Source of the DNA: Pseudomonas sp. GM41(2012)
GTDB taxonomy: Bacteria; Pseudomonadota; Gammaproteobacteria; Pseudomonadales; Pseudomonadaceae
DNA length: 64,000 nt
NCBI RefSeq assembly: GCF_000282315.2
Contig: NZ_AKJN02000006.1
Span: forward strand, 1,736,001 to 1,800,000
Direction of reading: 5' to 3'
Positions 36,971 to 46,150 of the stretch are shown piece by piece; the first letter of the stretch is position 1; each line of letters opens with the position of its first letter. The position numbers were made by a program, and so were the translations under genes. Below the pieces are notes generated by a model. It did not search any database. It saw only the letters and a list, made by a program, of their open reading frames with translations, and was not told the DNA's origin.

Positions 36971-39864
36971 CGCCCGATCAGCGAAGTCTCCAACAACGCC
37001 TCCAAACCCATCGGCTTGGCAAAATAATAACCCTGGGCCTGCCCTGCACCCATCTCGCGCAGCAAGACCAGCGTCGCTTCATCCTCGACCCCTTCGGCCA
37101 CCACGCTGAGGTCCAGCGATTCGGCCATCCGCACAATCGCCCGGACGATCGCGCGACTGCGTGGACTGGTGGTCAGTTCGAGGATGAACGACTTGTCGAT
37201 CTTCAAGCCGCTGAAGCGGTATTGATGCACATAGCTCAGGGATGAAAATCCTGCACCGAAGTCATCGAGCACCACCGACATGCCGTTGTCGGCCAATTGC
37301 TGCATGGTCAGTCGGGCAATGGCTGGCTCAGCCACCAGCGCACCTTCGGTCAACTCCAGGCAGATCCGTGATGGCGCGACCCGGTGCCGGGCCAACAGCG
37401 CAAGCACATCGCTGGCGAAGTCCGGACGCGCCATGCTGTAACTGGAGCAATTGACGTGCACCGCAGGCCAATTGGCGTGCTGGGGCTGTGCGAGGATCAC
37501 TGCAATGCTGTTGAGCATGTACAGGTCCAGTCGACCGATCAGACGCAAACCTTCGACATCCGGCAAAAACTCGCCCGGCGCGATCACCCGGCCTCCCGGT
37601 TGATGCCAGCGGATCAGCGCTTCAAGGGCCAACAGTTCGCCGCTTTCGACGCTCACAATCGGCTGGAAATACGGCAGCAGTTCGTCGGTACGTTTGAGCG
37701 CGTTGCGCAAGGCCCCTTCCCGCTCAACCTGGTCCGAGACCTCACGGCGCACTTCCTGATTGAACACCGCGTAGCTGTCACGCCCGGCACTCTTGACCCG
37801 GTACATCGCCGCATCGGCGTCGCGCAGCAAGTCGGCTGGTTCGTGATGGAACTGACTGTCTGCGCTGACAATACCGATACTGCAGGACGAAAACACTTCA
37901 TGGCCATTGATGAAAAACGGCAGGTCGAAGGCCACCAGAATCCGTTCGGCGATTTCGATCACCACGTCCAGCGGCGCCTCGGGGACGAGCACTGAAAACT
38001 CATCGCCACCCAGGCGCGCCAGCATGTCGGTGTCGCGCAGACACCCGCGTAAACGGTGGGCGGCCTGCATCAGCAACAGGTCGCCAAAATGATGGCCGAG
38101 GCTGTCGTTCACCATCTTGAAACGGTCGAGGTCGATGAACATCACCGCCAGGTGCCCGCCTTCGCTGCCGAACCGCGACCACGCCAGATTGAGGCGCTGT
38201 TGCAGGTAGGTACGATTGGGTAGCCCGGTCAGCGCATCGTGGGAGTTTTCGTGTTGCAACTTGGCATTGGCGTGATCGAGCTCGCGAGTGCGGTTCTGCA
38301 CCCGGGCTTCCAGCATGAGATTGGCAGCATGGATCGCTTCGGCGGCGGTGCGTCGCGACAACGCGGTGTCGATGTGCCGCGACACGAACGTCAGCAATTC
38401 CTGGTCACGCGGGGTATAGCGCACCTGCGAGGTATAACTTTGCACCGCCAGCACGCCACGCACCACATCGCCATCGAACAATGGAATGCCCAGCCAGGAA
38501 TAGGCTTTGACAGACTCATGGGCCATTGCGATTTCACCGTGCGCAGCCAATCGGTCAGCTTCGCCTGCATCAATCAGGCAAGGTCGGCGCTGACGGATAA
38601 CGTACTCCGTCAAGCCCCGGCGCCCACGCCGCGCCTGCGGGCAGGTTGTCTGCCGCTCATCGACGTAATACGGAAAGGTCACTTCAGTGGTCGCGTCGTC
38701 GAACAGTGCAATGTAGAAGTTCCGCGCGAACAGCAGATCACCGACGATGCCATGCAACGTTTGAAACAACTCAGCCATGTCGCCAGGCTGGCTCGACAGT
38801 TCAGCGATCTGGAACAGCGCGCTCTGCAGATGTTCGGCGCGCTGTCGTTCTGCCACTTCCTGCCTCAATGCATCGTTGACTGCCGAAAGCTCCAGGGTGC
38901 GACGCATCACCGTCTCTTCCAGGTCCTCGCGGTGCAGAATCCGGTCCAGCGCCATGGCCACGTGACGGGCCACCACCAGAAACAACGCGCGGTCTTCAGC
39001 GCTGTAGGTACGAGAAACGTCGTAGACCTGCATCGCAAGCATGCCAAACACCTCATCCGAGGCATTTTTCAACGGTGCGCCCATCCAGAACTCGGGACGA
39101 TCACCCACGCAGTAGAAACGATTCTCGGCCTGAGCCGCGAGAATGCCGGCGGCGTCGATCAGCAACGGCTGGCCACTGGTCAATACCTGGCCGGTCAACG
39201 ACAAGTGCGAAGGGTCAAGGTATTCGTAATGCTGGGACTCCAGGGCATCAACGTCGATGATGTCGACGTAATACGGGTAGTCAATCTTGCCACTGTGCGG
39301 GTCATACAGCGCGAGATAGAAGTTCTCGGCGTCGATCAGGCTAGCCAGCAGCTGGTGAACCCCCACCAGAAACACTGACCGGTCGCGGGTCGAACTGGCC
39401 AGGTAGGTAATTTCATACAGCACACGCTGAGTAATCTGCGCACGGGCCAGGGTATTGGTCTGTACCTCGATGCCCAGGCGCTGGGCAAACTCGGCGAGCG
39501 CCGGCTCCGCGGCATCGTTGGCTGGCGCGAGTAGCCAACCCAGCACCGTTTCGCCTCTACCGGTCGGCCAGCGGTGCAAGTGCCGGGTCAGGCAAAAGGC
39601 TTCAAATTCTTCATTCGCAACGATTGACGGCCACTGCACCCTCGGGTCGCCCTGCCCGACCAAATGCATTTGTTCGCCGGCGCGGTAAACCACCCACGCG
39701 GTGGTATGGGCCCAATTACGCGCTGAATCCAGCAATTGTTCGATCGTGTTCTCGTTACCAGCGCAGGCCATTGCGACCGTATCCCACTTCCCTTCTGGTT
39801 GAGGTGCGACAACGTCGCAATCGTTCGATTGCCGCGGGGAGTGTGTCAATGGACGAAAACTCAT
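36967..39864 (-). CDS. GAF-GAF-GGDEF-EAL cyclic-di-GMP protein
   Basis: A 965-residue protein. Two GAF domains lie at about residues 150-330 and 370-530, joined by a coiled coil. The GGDEF domain has an intact GGDEF active site (ARLGGDEFSV), and the EAL domain has EALIRW, the DDFGAGFSS loop and the EGVE motif. Both the cyclase and the phosphodiesterase active sites look intact, so the activity cannot be decided from sequence. No transmembrane segment is seen, so it should be cytoplasmic. Confidence 0.93.
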   Translation of the reverse strand: MSFRPLTHSPRQSNDCDVVAPQPEGKWDTVAMACAGNENTIEQLLDSARNWAHTTAWVVYRAGEQMHLVGQGDPRVQWPSIVANEEFEAFCLTRHLHRWPTGRGETVLGWLLAPANDAAEPALAEFAQRLGIEVQTNTLARAQITQRVLYEITYLASSTRDRSVFLVGVHQLLASLIDAENFYLALYDPHSGKIDYPYYVDIIDVDALESQHYEYLDPSHLSLTGQVLTSGQPLLIDAAGILAAQAENRFYCVGDRPEFWMGAPLKNASDEVFGMLAMQVYDVSRTYSAEDRALFLVVARHVAMALDRILHREDLEETVMRRTLELSAVNDALRQEVAERQRAEHLQSALFQIAELSSQPGDMAELFQTLHGIVGDLLFARNFYIALFDDATTEVTFPYYVDERQTTCPQARRGRRGLTEYVIRQRRPCLIDAGEADRLAAHGEIAMAHESVKAYSWLGIPLFDGDVVRGVLAVQSYTSQVRYTPRDQELLTFVSRHIDTALSRRTAAEAIHAANLMLEARVQNRTRELDHANAKLQHENSHDALTGLPNRTYLQQRLNLAWSRFGSEGGHLAVMFIDLDRFKMVNDSLGHHFGDLLLMQAAHRLRGCLRDTDMLARLGGDEFSVLVPEAPLDVVIEIAERILVAFDLPFFINGHEVFSSCSIGIVSADSQFHHEPADLLRDADAAMYRVKSAGRDSYAVFNQEVRREVSDQVEREGALRNALKRTDELLPYFQPIVSVESGELLALEALIRWHQPGGRVIAPGEFLPDVEGLRLIGRLDLYMLNSIAVILAQPQHANWPAVHVNCSSYSMARPDFASDVLALLARHRVAPSRICLELTEGALVAEPAIARLTMQQLADNGMSVVLDDFGAGFSSLSYVHQYRFSGLKIDKSFILELTTSPRSRAIVRAIVRMAESLDLSVVAEGVEDEATLVLLREMGAGQAQGYYFAKPMGLEALLETSLIGR

Positions 39865-40045
39865 CAGCGCTCCCAGAGCCAGAACTGGCGATACTCACTT
39901 ACTGAACGCAAACAATGTGCCAGTGATCCTCCCGTTTAAAGCGTATAGAGGTTTTTTTCAATAGTTTTATTCGCTAAGTGCCAACAAGGGACGGACAACG
40001 AGTGACTCGCTACTTGCTGTCCAGGTCGTTGATCGCCGTGCAGTT

Positions 40046-40579
40046 TCAGATGCGGATTTCGCTGGTCGGCATCACGTCGATCCGCGCCACGGGCCCCGTC
40101 AAGTGCGCCAGGTCTGCGTTGTGCTCGGTGATGATGTCTTCGGCGGCGAGGTTGCCGTTGTCGACGGTGGAATGCGCATCGGCGGCGAGCACTACGTCAT
40201 AGCCCAGCTTCAGGGCCTGGCGGACAGTGGCGTTGACGCAATAGTCGGTTTGCAGCCCGCAGATGATCAGGCGGTCGCTGCCCAAATCCTGCAATTGGGC
40301 TTGCAAGTGGGTCCGGTAGAACGAGTCTCGATTGGTTTTTCGCACGCGAAGGTCTTGCGGCGACGTCTTCAGGCTTTCGGCCAATTGCCAGCCTTCGGAA
40401 CCGTGTTGCAGCTGGTCGCCCTGTTCTTCGTGCTGGATGAGGATGACCGGGATGCCTGCTTCGCGAGCCTTGGCACTGAGGTCGTTGATGTTCTCGATAA
40501 CGCGCTTGATCTCAAAACATTCGTATTCGCCAGTGCACAAGGCACGCTGGACATCGATGATCAGCAGTGCGGTAGCCAT
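40046..40579 (-). CDS. Isochorismatase-family cysteine hydrolase
   Basis: A 177-residue hydrolase. Catalytic Asp is in LLIIDVQRAL, Lys in VRKTNRDSFYRT, and the nucleophilic Cys in GLQTDYCVNATVRQA. Members hydrolyse nicotinamide, isochorismate or similar amides; the substrate is not clear. GGAAGG precedes the ATG. Confidence 0.9.
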   Translation of the reverse strand: MATALLIIDVQRALCTGEYECFEIKRVIENINDLSAKAREAGIPVILIQHEEQGDQLQHGSEGWQLAESLKTSPQDLRVRKTNRDSFYRTHLQAQLQDLGSDRLIICGLQTDYCVNATVRQALKLGYDVVLAADAHSTVDNGNLAAEDIITEHNADLAHLTGPVARIDVMPTSEIRI

Positions 40580-40654
40580 GAGCTTCCTTCCTTGACAGGT
40601 CGGTGAATCGGCAACGGATTTAGAATCCGTTCCCCTTTTAACTTGCTACGGGAT

Positions 40655-40687
40655 CGGGGGCCACCCTCAAGAATTGGGGTGGCCCGG
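40655..40687. other. GC-rich hairpin between Ggt and isochorismatase genes
   Basis: GGGGCCACCC and GGGTGGCCC form a stem with an AAGAATT-type loop, just after the ggt stop (minus strand). There is no T-run, so it could be an mRNA 3' end stabiliser or a weak terminator. Confidence 0.45.
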
Positions 40688-40694
40688 ATCTGCC

Positions 40695-42422
40695 TCAATA
40701 ACCGAGCGACAACCCGGTGTTACGACGTGGATCGTTCGCCCCATAGAAGCGGTTTTTGCCCACCGGTTTGCCTTCCAGCGAAGGCGCGCCGACCAGAATC
40801 GCCGCCACATGGTTGGCATCCTGTGGCCCGGCAAACTTGTGCCCCCAACTTTCGAGCATCTTCACCGTATCAGGGCTGGTAGTGAAGGTCTCCAGGTTGG
40901 TCTCTTCCGGCAACCACTGCTGGTGGAAACGCGGTGCATCGACCGCTTCCTGGATGTTCATCCCGTAGTCGATCACGTTGAGCATAGTCAGTAAGGTCGC
41001 GGTGATGATGCGACTGCCGCCGGGGGTGCCGACGACCATCACCACTTTGCCGTCCTTGGTGACGATGGTCGGGCTCATGGACGACAGCGGTGCCTTGCCG
41101 GGTGCGATGGCGTTAGCCTCCCCTTGCACCAGACCGTACATGTTCGGCACGCCGATTTTAGAGGTGAAATCGTCCATTTCGTCGTTGAGGATGACCCCGG
41201 TTTTGCTGGCCATGACGCCGGCGCCGAACCAGTCGTTCAAGGTGTAGGTCACCGAGACCGCGTTGCCCCATTTATCGACGATGGAGTAATGGGTGGTGTT
41301 GCTGCCTTCATGGGGCGCTACGCCGGGTTTGAGCTCGCGGGACACACCGGCCTTTTGCGGGTTGATGGCGGTGCGGATTTTGGTGGCGTAGTTTTTATCC
41401 AGCAGATGGGCGATCGGGTTCTTCACGAAATCCGGGTCGCCCAGGTAGCTGTTGCGGTCCACATAGGCGTGACGCATCGCTTCGATCTGGTAGTGCATGC
41501 TCTGGGCCGAGTGATAGCCCAGGTCTTTCATCGGATAGCCTTCGAGAATGTTCATGATCTCGCAAATCACCACGCCGCCAGAGCTTGGCGGCGGTGCCGA
41601 GACCACATGGTAGCCGCGGTAATCGCATTCGATCGGGGCCAGTTCGCGGGTCTTGTATTTGTCGAGGTCGGCCTGAGTGATGATGCCTTTGTTGGCCTGA
41701 CTGGAGGTGACGATGGCATCGGCCACCCAGCCTTTATAGAAGCCGTCGGCGCCGTTCTCGGAGATTTCCCGCAGGGTTTTGCCGAGGTCTTTTTGCACCA
41801 GTTTCTGACCGACTTGCATCGGCTCACCGTTGCTCAGGAAGATCGCACCGGAATCCTTGATGTCCTTCTTGAACATGTCAGTGGCGTATTCCAGCAATTC
41901 GACATCGCCCTGCTCCAGCACAAAACCGTCTTCGGCGAGCTTGATGGCCGGGGCGATCACTTCCTTGCGCGGTTTGGTGCCGTATTTCTTCAGTGCCAGT
42001 TCCATGCCCGATACGGTGCCCGGCACGCCAACGGCCAGATGGCCACGGGTGCTCAGGTCAGGGACGACGTTGCCCTCCTTGTCGAGGTACATGTTTGCAG
42101 TAGCGGCCAGCGGGGCTTTTTCGCGGAAGTCGAGGAAGGTCTTGCGTCCGTCCGCCAACTGAATGGTCATGAAACCGCCGCCACCCAGGTTGCCCGCCGC
42201 GGGATAAACCACCGCCAGCGCATAACCGACCGCTACTGCGGCATCGACGGCGTTGCCGCCGTTCTTGAGCACATCGACGCCCACGTGACTGGCCAGATGC
42301 TGGGCGGTGACGACCATGCCGTTTTCGGCCGCAACCGGCGCCACGGAGGCCGCGTAAGCACTGAGGCAGCTGAGCGCCAACGAGGTCGCAATCAGCGTTT
42401 TGGCAAAAGGTTCGAACTTCAT
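40695..42422 (-). CDS. ggt: Gamma-glutamyltransferase
   Basis: A 575-residue periplasmic Ntn-hydrolase that cleaves glutathione and gamma-glutamyl amides. The signal peptide ends near SAYAAS. The N-terminal nucleophile Thr of the small subunit lies in GSNTTHYSIVD, where the precursor should cleave itself. Substrate-binding residues include GGSRIITAT near the end. Length is typical. Confidence 0.94.
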   Translation of the reverse strand: MKFEPFAKTLIATSLALSCLSAYAASVAPVAAENGMVVTAQHLASHVGVDVLKNGGNAVDAAVAVGYALAVVYPAAGNLGGGGFMTIQLADGRKTFLDFREKAPLAATANMYLDKEGNVVPDLSTRGHLAVGVPGTVSGMELALKKYGTKPRKEVIAPAIKLAEDGFVLEQGDVELLEYATDMFKKDIKDSGAIFLSNGEPMQVGQKLVQKDLGKTLREISENGADGFYKGWVADAIVTSSQANKGIITQADLDKYKTRELAPIECDYRGYHVVSAPPPSSGGVVICEIMNILEGYPMKDLGYHSAQSMHYQIEAMRHAYVDRNSYLGDPDFVKNPIAHLLDKNYATKIRTAINPQKAGVSRELKPGVAPHEGSNTTHYSIVDKWGNAVSVTYTLNDWFGAGVMASKTGVILNDEMDDFTSKIGVPNMYGLVQGEANAIAPGKAPLSSMSPTIVTKDGKVVMVVGTPGGSRIITATLLTMLNVIDYGMNIQEAVDAPRFHQQWLPEETNLETFTTSPDTVKMLESWGHKFAGPQDANHVAAILVGAPSLEGKPVGKNRFYGANDPRRNTGLSLGY

Positions 42423-42572
42423 GAGTCAGTCTCTTTTTGTTTTTAGGCTCTGTAAAAAAACAGAGGGAAGGCTTCAAGAGCAGAGGCAAGTATGGCTGGG
42501 ATTGCGTATTGCGCCTCCCCGTCGAGGCAGTATGCTTGGCCTCTGCTCAGCACCTTTATGGAGTCCACCGGC

Positions 42573-43085
42573 ATGAGTTACACCTTCGTCACCCTCGCCA
42601 CGCCGGTGGGCGAGTTGAAGCTGGTCGCGAACGACTCACGACTGGCAGCCATCCTCTGGGAAAACGACAAGCCCGGTCGGGTGCGGCTTGGGCCGATGCG
42701 CGAGGCGCCAGATAATCCGATCCTGATGCGCACCGCTCAACAGTTGCAGGAATACTTTGCGGGCACGCGCAATCGTTTCGACCTGGATCTGGATTTTGCC
42801 GGGACGGAATTTCAGAAGAAGGTCTGGGCAGCGCTGCTGACCATTCCATTTGGTGAAACACGCAGCTATAGCGAGATAGCCCGGCAGATCGGCAATCCCA
42901 GCGCGGTTCGAGCAGTGGGTGCGGCGAATGGCAAGAACCCGATTTCGATTGTTGCGCCGTGTCATCGGGTGATTGGCGCTTCGGGGAAGCTCACCGGGTT
43001 TGCCGGCGGACTTGAGGCGAAGGAGCAGCTGCTGACGCTGGAAGGCGGGCAATGGGGTGGGACTGGACGACTGGAAGGCTTTTGA
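42573..43085 (+). CDS. ogt: O6-methylguanine-DNA methyltransferase
   Basis: A 170-residue DNA-repair protein that takes methyl groups from O6-methylguanine onto its own cysteine. The acceptor motif is VAPCHRVIG, with the upstream RAVGAANGKNPI helix for DNA binding. The ATG at 42573 has GGAG upstream and gives the normal length; an ATG five codons earlier also fits. A REP doublet follows directly. Confidence 0.92.
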   Translation: MSYTFVTLATPVGELKLVANDSRLAAILWENDKPGRVRLGPMREAPDNPILMRTAQQLQEYFAGTRNRFDLDLDFAGTEFQKKVWAALLTIPFGETRSYSEIARQIGNPSAVRAVGAANGKNPISIVAPCHRVIGASGKLTGFAGGLEAKEQLLTLEGGQWGGTGRLEGF

Positions 43086-43088
43086 CCT

Positions 43089-43214
43089 TGTAGGAGCTGC
43101 CGCAGGTTCGGGCCGCGTTCGGACGATCTTTTGATCTTCAGCGTTTCCAAGGGCACCGAAGATCAAGATCAAAAGATCGTCCGAACGCGGCCCGAACCTG
43201 CGGCAGCTCCTACA
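43089..43214. repeat. REP doublet with 50-bp perfect inverted repeat
   Basis: Left arm 43089-43138 starts TGTAGGAGCTGCCGCAGG and right arm 43165-43214 is its exact reverse complement, with a 26-base loop. This is a long Pseudomonas REP doublet. It lies three bases after the ogt stop and 16 bases before the end of the convergent nudK-like gene, where it can act as a terminator or mRNA 3' end. Confidence 0.9.
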
Positions 43215-43230
43215 GGGGGGTGTGCGCTTC

Positions 43231-43824
43231 TTAGGCTGCGGTGAAGATGTTTTTCATCGCCGCATACTGCAGCAACATGATGGTCTTCGCATCGCAGATT
43301 TCCCCGCGATAAAACGCCTCAAGTGCGTCGTCGAACTTCCACTCCAGCACTTCCAGCTCCTCCGTCTCCTCCTCCAGCCCGCCGCCCTCGCTGACCTTGG
43401 AAGCGGCGTCGTACTCAGCGATGAAGAAGTGCAGCTTTTCAGTCACCGAGCCGGGGCTCATGTAGGCCTCGAACACCTTGTGCACATGGTGCACGCGATA
43501 ACCGGTTTCTTCCTCGGCTTCTCCGCGGATGCGCTCTTCAGGCGCCGCGCCTTCGAGCAGCCCTGCCGCCACTTCGATCAGCAACCCATCGTGGCCATTG
43601 ACGAACACCGGCAATCGGAATTGCCGGGTCAGCACCACGGTTTTCTTTTCACGGTTGAACAGCAGGATCGCCGCGCCATTGCCACGGTCATAGACCTCGC
43701 GGGTCTGGCGTTGCCATTCGCCGTTGTTGCGCAGGTAATCGAAGGTGATTTTCTTGAGCAGGTACCAGTCGTGGGACAACACCTGAGACTCGATGAGGTT
43801 GACCCGCTCGGCTGTGTTCGACAT
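43231..43824 (-). CDS. nudK: NudK-type Nudix hydrolase (nucleotide-sugar pyrophosphatase)
   Basis: A 197-residue Nudix enzyme. The Nudix box is GLLEGAAPEERIRGEAEEETGY, where the usual Arg before the Glu is Gly, as variants occur in NudK. A segment YMSPGSVTEKLHFFIAEYD fits NudK-like GDP-mannose or ADP-ribose pyrophosphatases. The exact substrate is not certain. Confidence 0.8.
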   Translation of the reverse strand: MSNTAERVNLIESQVLSHDWYLLKKITFDYLRNNGEWQRQTREVYDRGNGAAILLFNREKKTVVLTRQFRLPVFVNGHDGLLIEVAAGLLEGAAPEERIRGEAEEETGYRVHHVHKVFEAYMSPGSVTEKLHFFIAEYDAASKVSEGGGLEEETEELEVLEWKFDDALEAFYRGEICDAKTIMLLQYAAMKNIFTAA

Positions 43825-43885
43825 GACAATGCATCCCTTTTTACGTCAGAAGGCGCACATCTTAGGCGAAAACGAAAGCCTGGCG

Positions 43886-44323
43886 CTAAGACAGCTGAGC
43901 CTTGTATTCCTTCTCATACTGACCCGCCAGCGTCTCTTTCTGTTTGTCGTCGAGTAGCTTGCCGGCCATCTGGAAGAACTTCTGCTCTTCCTCTTCCAGG
44001 TGGTGATTGACCTTCTCGGCGAGCTTCTTCGCGGCGACCAGCCAGGCCGGGCTGGACATCTCGGTCTCGTCCAGTTCCTCCATCATTTCGTCCATCTCGT
44101 GATGTTCCGAAATGGCATGACGGCTGAGGTCGACGCCGTTATCGAACTCCATCAGCGGGATGTAGAAATGCCGCTCTTCAGCGGTTTCGTGGGCCTGAAG
44201 TTCGGACTTGAGCTGCTTGTAAGCCTCGACCCGCTCGGGAGTGTCGCCGCTGGTCTGGATTAGCGCATCGGCGTAGGTACGTTGGCGGTCATGGCTTTCG
44301 CGCAAGGCTTCGAAAATATTCAC
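43886..44323 (-). CDS. Hemerythrin HHE-domain protein
   Basis: A 145-residue four-helix protein. Iron ligands are expected at His11 (ESHDRQR), the HETAEERHFYIP segment, EHHEMDEMM and VNHHLEEEEQKFF. Such domains bind a diiron centre and sense or protect against oxygen or nitrogen species. The start is GTG at 44323 with GAGGA upstream. Confidence 0.88.
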   Translation of the reverse strand: MNIFEALRESHDRQRTYADALIQTSGDTPERVEAYKQLKSELQAHETAEERHFYIPLMEFDNGVDLSRHAISEHHEMDEMMEELDETEMSSPAWLVAAKKLAEKVNHHLEEEEQKFFQMAGKLLDDKQKETLAGQYEKEYKAQLS

Positions 44324-44475
44324 GGATTGTCCTCATAGGCCGCGTTCAGGAATGACGCTGTTTAGGCTAGACATCCGGGCGCGAGCAAGGGTTCCACTCA
44401 AGAGTCTGGAACAACCGCCAGCGCACACGTTAGGCTTAGGGGGGTTGTCCCCTCATAGCCATAAGGATTTAGCTG

Positions 44476-44904
44476 ATGGAACTGCGAATCGAACAGTCAC
44501 AAAACCCCACCGAAGACGAGGAGCAGGCGATCGTCCTGCCGTTGCGTGCCTATAACGCCTCAAAGGCCGGTGTCTCGACGCAGGAGCCCATTGCCTTGCT
44601 GATCCGCGACGAACAGGACGAGATTCTCGGCGGCCTGTATGGTCGGTTTTTTTATCAATGGTTGTACATCGAGTTGCTGTCGGTGCCAGAACAGGCCCGG
44701 GGACAGGGCATGGGCACGAAGCTGATGCAGATGGCCGAAGACCTGGCACGGGAAAAGGAATGCGTGGGAATCTGGCTCGACACCTTCGACTTCCAGGCGC
44801 CGGAGTTCTACAGGAAGCTCGGCTATAGCGAGCTAGGCCAGATCGCCGACTACCCACCGGGCCACAAGCGCTTCTTTTTCCAGAAGCGCCTGACAAACGT
44901 TTGA
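44476..44904 (+). CDS. GNAT-family acetyltransferase
   Basis: A 142-residue protein. The acetyl-CoA motif is VPEQARGQGMGTKLMQMAEDLAREKEC (Q/RxxGxG/A pattern), with the last strand ending in KLGYSELGQI. The target is unknown. A REP doublet follows. Confidence 0.88.
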   Translation: MELRIEQSQNPTEDEEQAIVLPLRAYNASKAGVSTQEPIALLIRDEQDEILGGLYGRFFYQWLYIELLSVPEQARGQGMGTKLMQMAEDLAREKECVGIWLDTFDFQAPEFYRKLGYSELGQIADYPPGHKRFFFQKRLTNV

Positions 44905-44918
44905 TCGCTGGCACCGCC

Positions 44919-44996
44919 AAAAGATCGCAGCCTGCGGCAGCTCCTACAGGGTGTTCGCCTGCCCATTGTAGGAGCTGCCGCAGGCTGCGATCTTTT
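44919..44996. repeat. REP doublet, 30-bp arms
   Basis: The left arm AAAAGATCGCAGCCTGCGGC... (44919-44948) and the right arm (44967-44996) are exact reverse complements, with an 18-base loop. Same TGTAGGAGCTGCCGCAGG family as the copy at 43089. It lies between the convergent GNAT and lipoprotein genes. Confidence 0.9.
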
Positions 44997-45004
44997 GATC
45001 TTGC

Positions 45005-45355
45005 TTACAAACAGGTCGCCAACGCCGCCAGTCGGCGCTTGGCCACAAAGTCGTCATGCTGCGCGTAATAATTCAGCACGGTAGCGGAAGCGTCAGTCTT
45101 CACGTCCACAAAGGACTCCGCCGAGCGCGTGTAAACGGTGGTGCCGCCCTTCTCGCCAGGTTGCAAGTACGCGCCAGCATCGACACCAAACACCGCCTCA
45201 TCCTGCCAGGAAAACTGCACACACTGGGCGACGACTTTTTCCGGTTTGTCCGACGTCAGGGTTTTGTACGGGGTTCCAGTGCGGGCGTCGTTCATCGCCG
45301 AGCCCGCGCATCCCGCCAGCAACGTTACGGCCAGCGCCACCATCAGAATTCGCAT
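45005..45355 (-). CDS. Small lipoprotein
   Basis: A 116-residue protein with a lipoprotein signal (MRILMVALAVTLLAGC). The mature part begins AGSAMNDARTGTPY and contains KVVAQCVQFSWQ and, at the end, ALATCL, so two cysteines may pair. Function unknown. Confidence 0.82.
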   Translation of the reverse strand: MRILMVALAVTLLAGCAGSAMNDARTGTPYKTLTSDKPEKVVAQCVQFSWQDEAVFGVDAGAYLQPGEKGGTTVYTRSAESFVDVKTDASATVLNYYAQHDDFVAKRRLAALATCL

Positions 45356-45482
45356 TGCGTTCGCTCATCAAGAAAAAGCGGACTGTATCACCGCGGCACG
45401 GCGTATCGTTCTGCTTTACTTCATTTATACCGCGACACCGAGTGACGATTCGCGCACCCTGTCGCGCCATTAACACCGCATC

Positions 45483-45504
45483 GCCCGTTTTTCCGGGCTT
45501 ATTT
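45483..45504 (+). terminator. Small hairpin with T-rich tail
   Basis: GCCCG and CGGGC around a TTTTTC loop, followed by TTATTTT. It lies just before a plus-strand gene, so if functional it is an upstream terminator or leader element. Weak evidence. Confidence 0.3.
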
Positions 45505-45516
45505 TCTGGAAAGGTC

Positions 45517-45765
45517 ATGACACCCAACGCCGAATACTACAAACCGACCGCTGAATATGCCGACAAACTGATCAGCCAGATCGGTCAGACGCCGTCCTGG
45601 ATTGCCAAGCGAATTGGCGTCACCGACAAGCGGATTCGTTACATCCTCGACGGCGAAAGAACCGTCAAAGGTGAAACCACGCCGATTCAAATGACCTACC
45701 CCGAGCAGTTTGCCCTCGAGTGCCTGGCAGCAGCGGCCAAGGCCAGCAAGAAGCAGTCTTCGTAA
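45517..45765 (+). CDS. Small putative DNA-binding protein (HTH)
   Basis: An 82-residue protein. Residues 20-50 (LISQIGQTPSWIAKRIGVTDKRIRYILDGE) look like a helix-turn-helix of Cro-type. GGAAAGG precedes the ATG; the longer frame from 45355 has no support. A small gene of unknown role follows 20 bases later on the same strand. Confidence 0.7.
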   Translation: MTPNAEYYKPTAEYADKLISQIGQTPSWIAKRIGVTDKRIRYILDGERTVKGETTPIQMTYPEQFALECLAAAAKASKKQSS

Positions 45766-45785
45766 TCCAGCCTCAAGGAGCGACC

Positions 45786-46115
45786 ATGGCGGCAACCGAA
45801 CAGCAACACGAGCAAGCGCTGAAGAAGTTTCTCGATGAGCGCCCTGAACTGCGCCTCGAACTCGACAACCTCAACCCGCTGTTGGCTCAGGCCAAGGGCG
45901 AGACCGCGGCGCAGTACCGCGACGAACGCTTGCATGAAGCCTTCGAAGCCGAGGCCGAGCGCCTGGGATTGTTTGCCTGGGAGCTGACGCTGCAACTGAC
46001 CGCCGCGACGCCAGAGGACTATCAGGCACAGCGCCTGGAAGTGCACAAGGAAGTGGCCGAGATGGCCGGCATGGACTGGCTGGAGTATTGCGAGTTATAT
46101 GGATTGAGTAAGTGA
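45786..46115 (+). CDS. Conserved-looking small helical protein, possibly DUF6388
   Basis: A 109-residue helical, acidic protein (MAATEQQHEQALKKFLDERPE at the start). From memory it fits DUF6388, present widely in Pseudomonas. AGGAG precedes the ATG. Unknown function. Confidence 0.65.
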   Translation: MAATEQQHEQALKKFLDERPELRLELDNLNPLLAQAKGETAAQYRDERLHEAFEAEAERLGLFAWELTLQLTAATPEDYQAQRLEVHKEVAEMAGMDWLEYCELYGLSK

Positions 46116-46150
46116 CCCTTTCGGTCGCTGCCTGAGGACGACCTTCGCTG

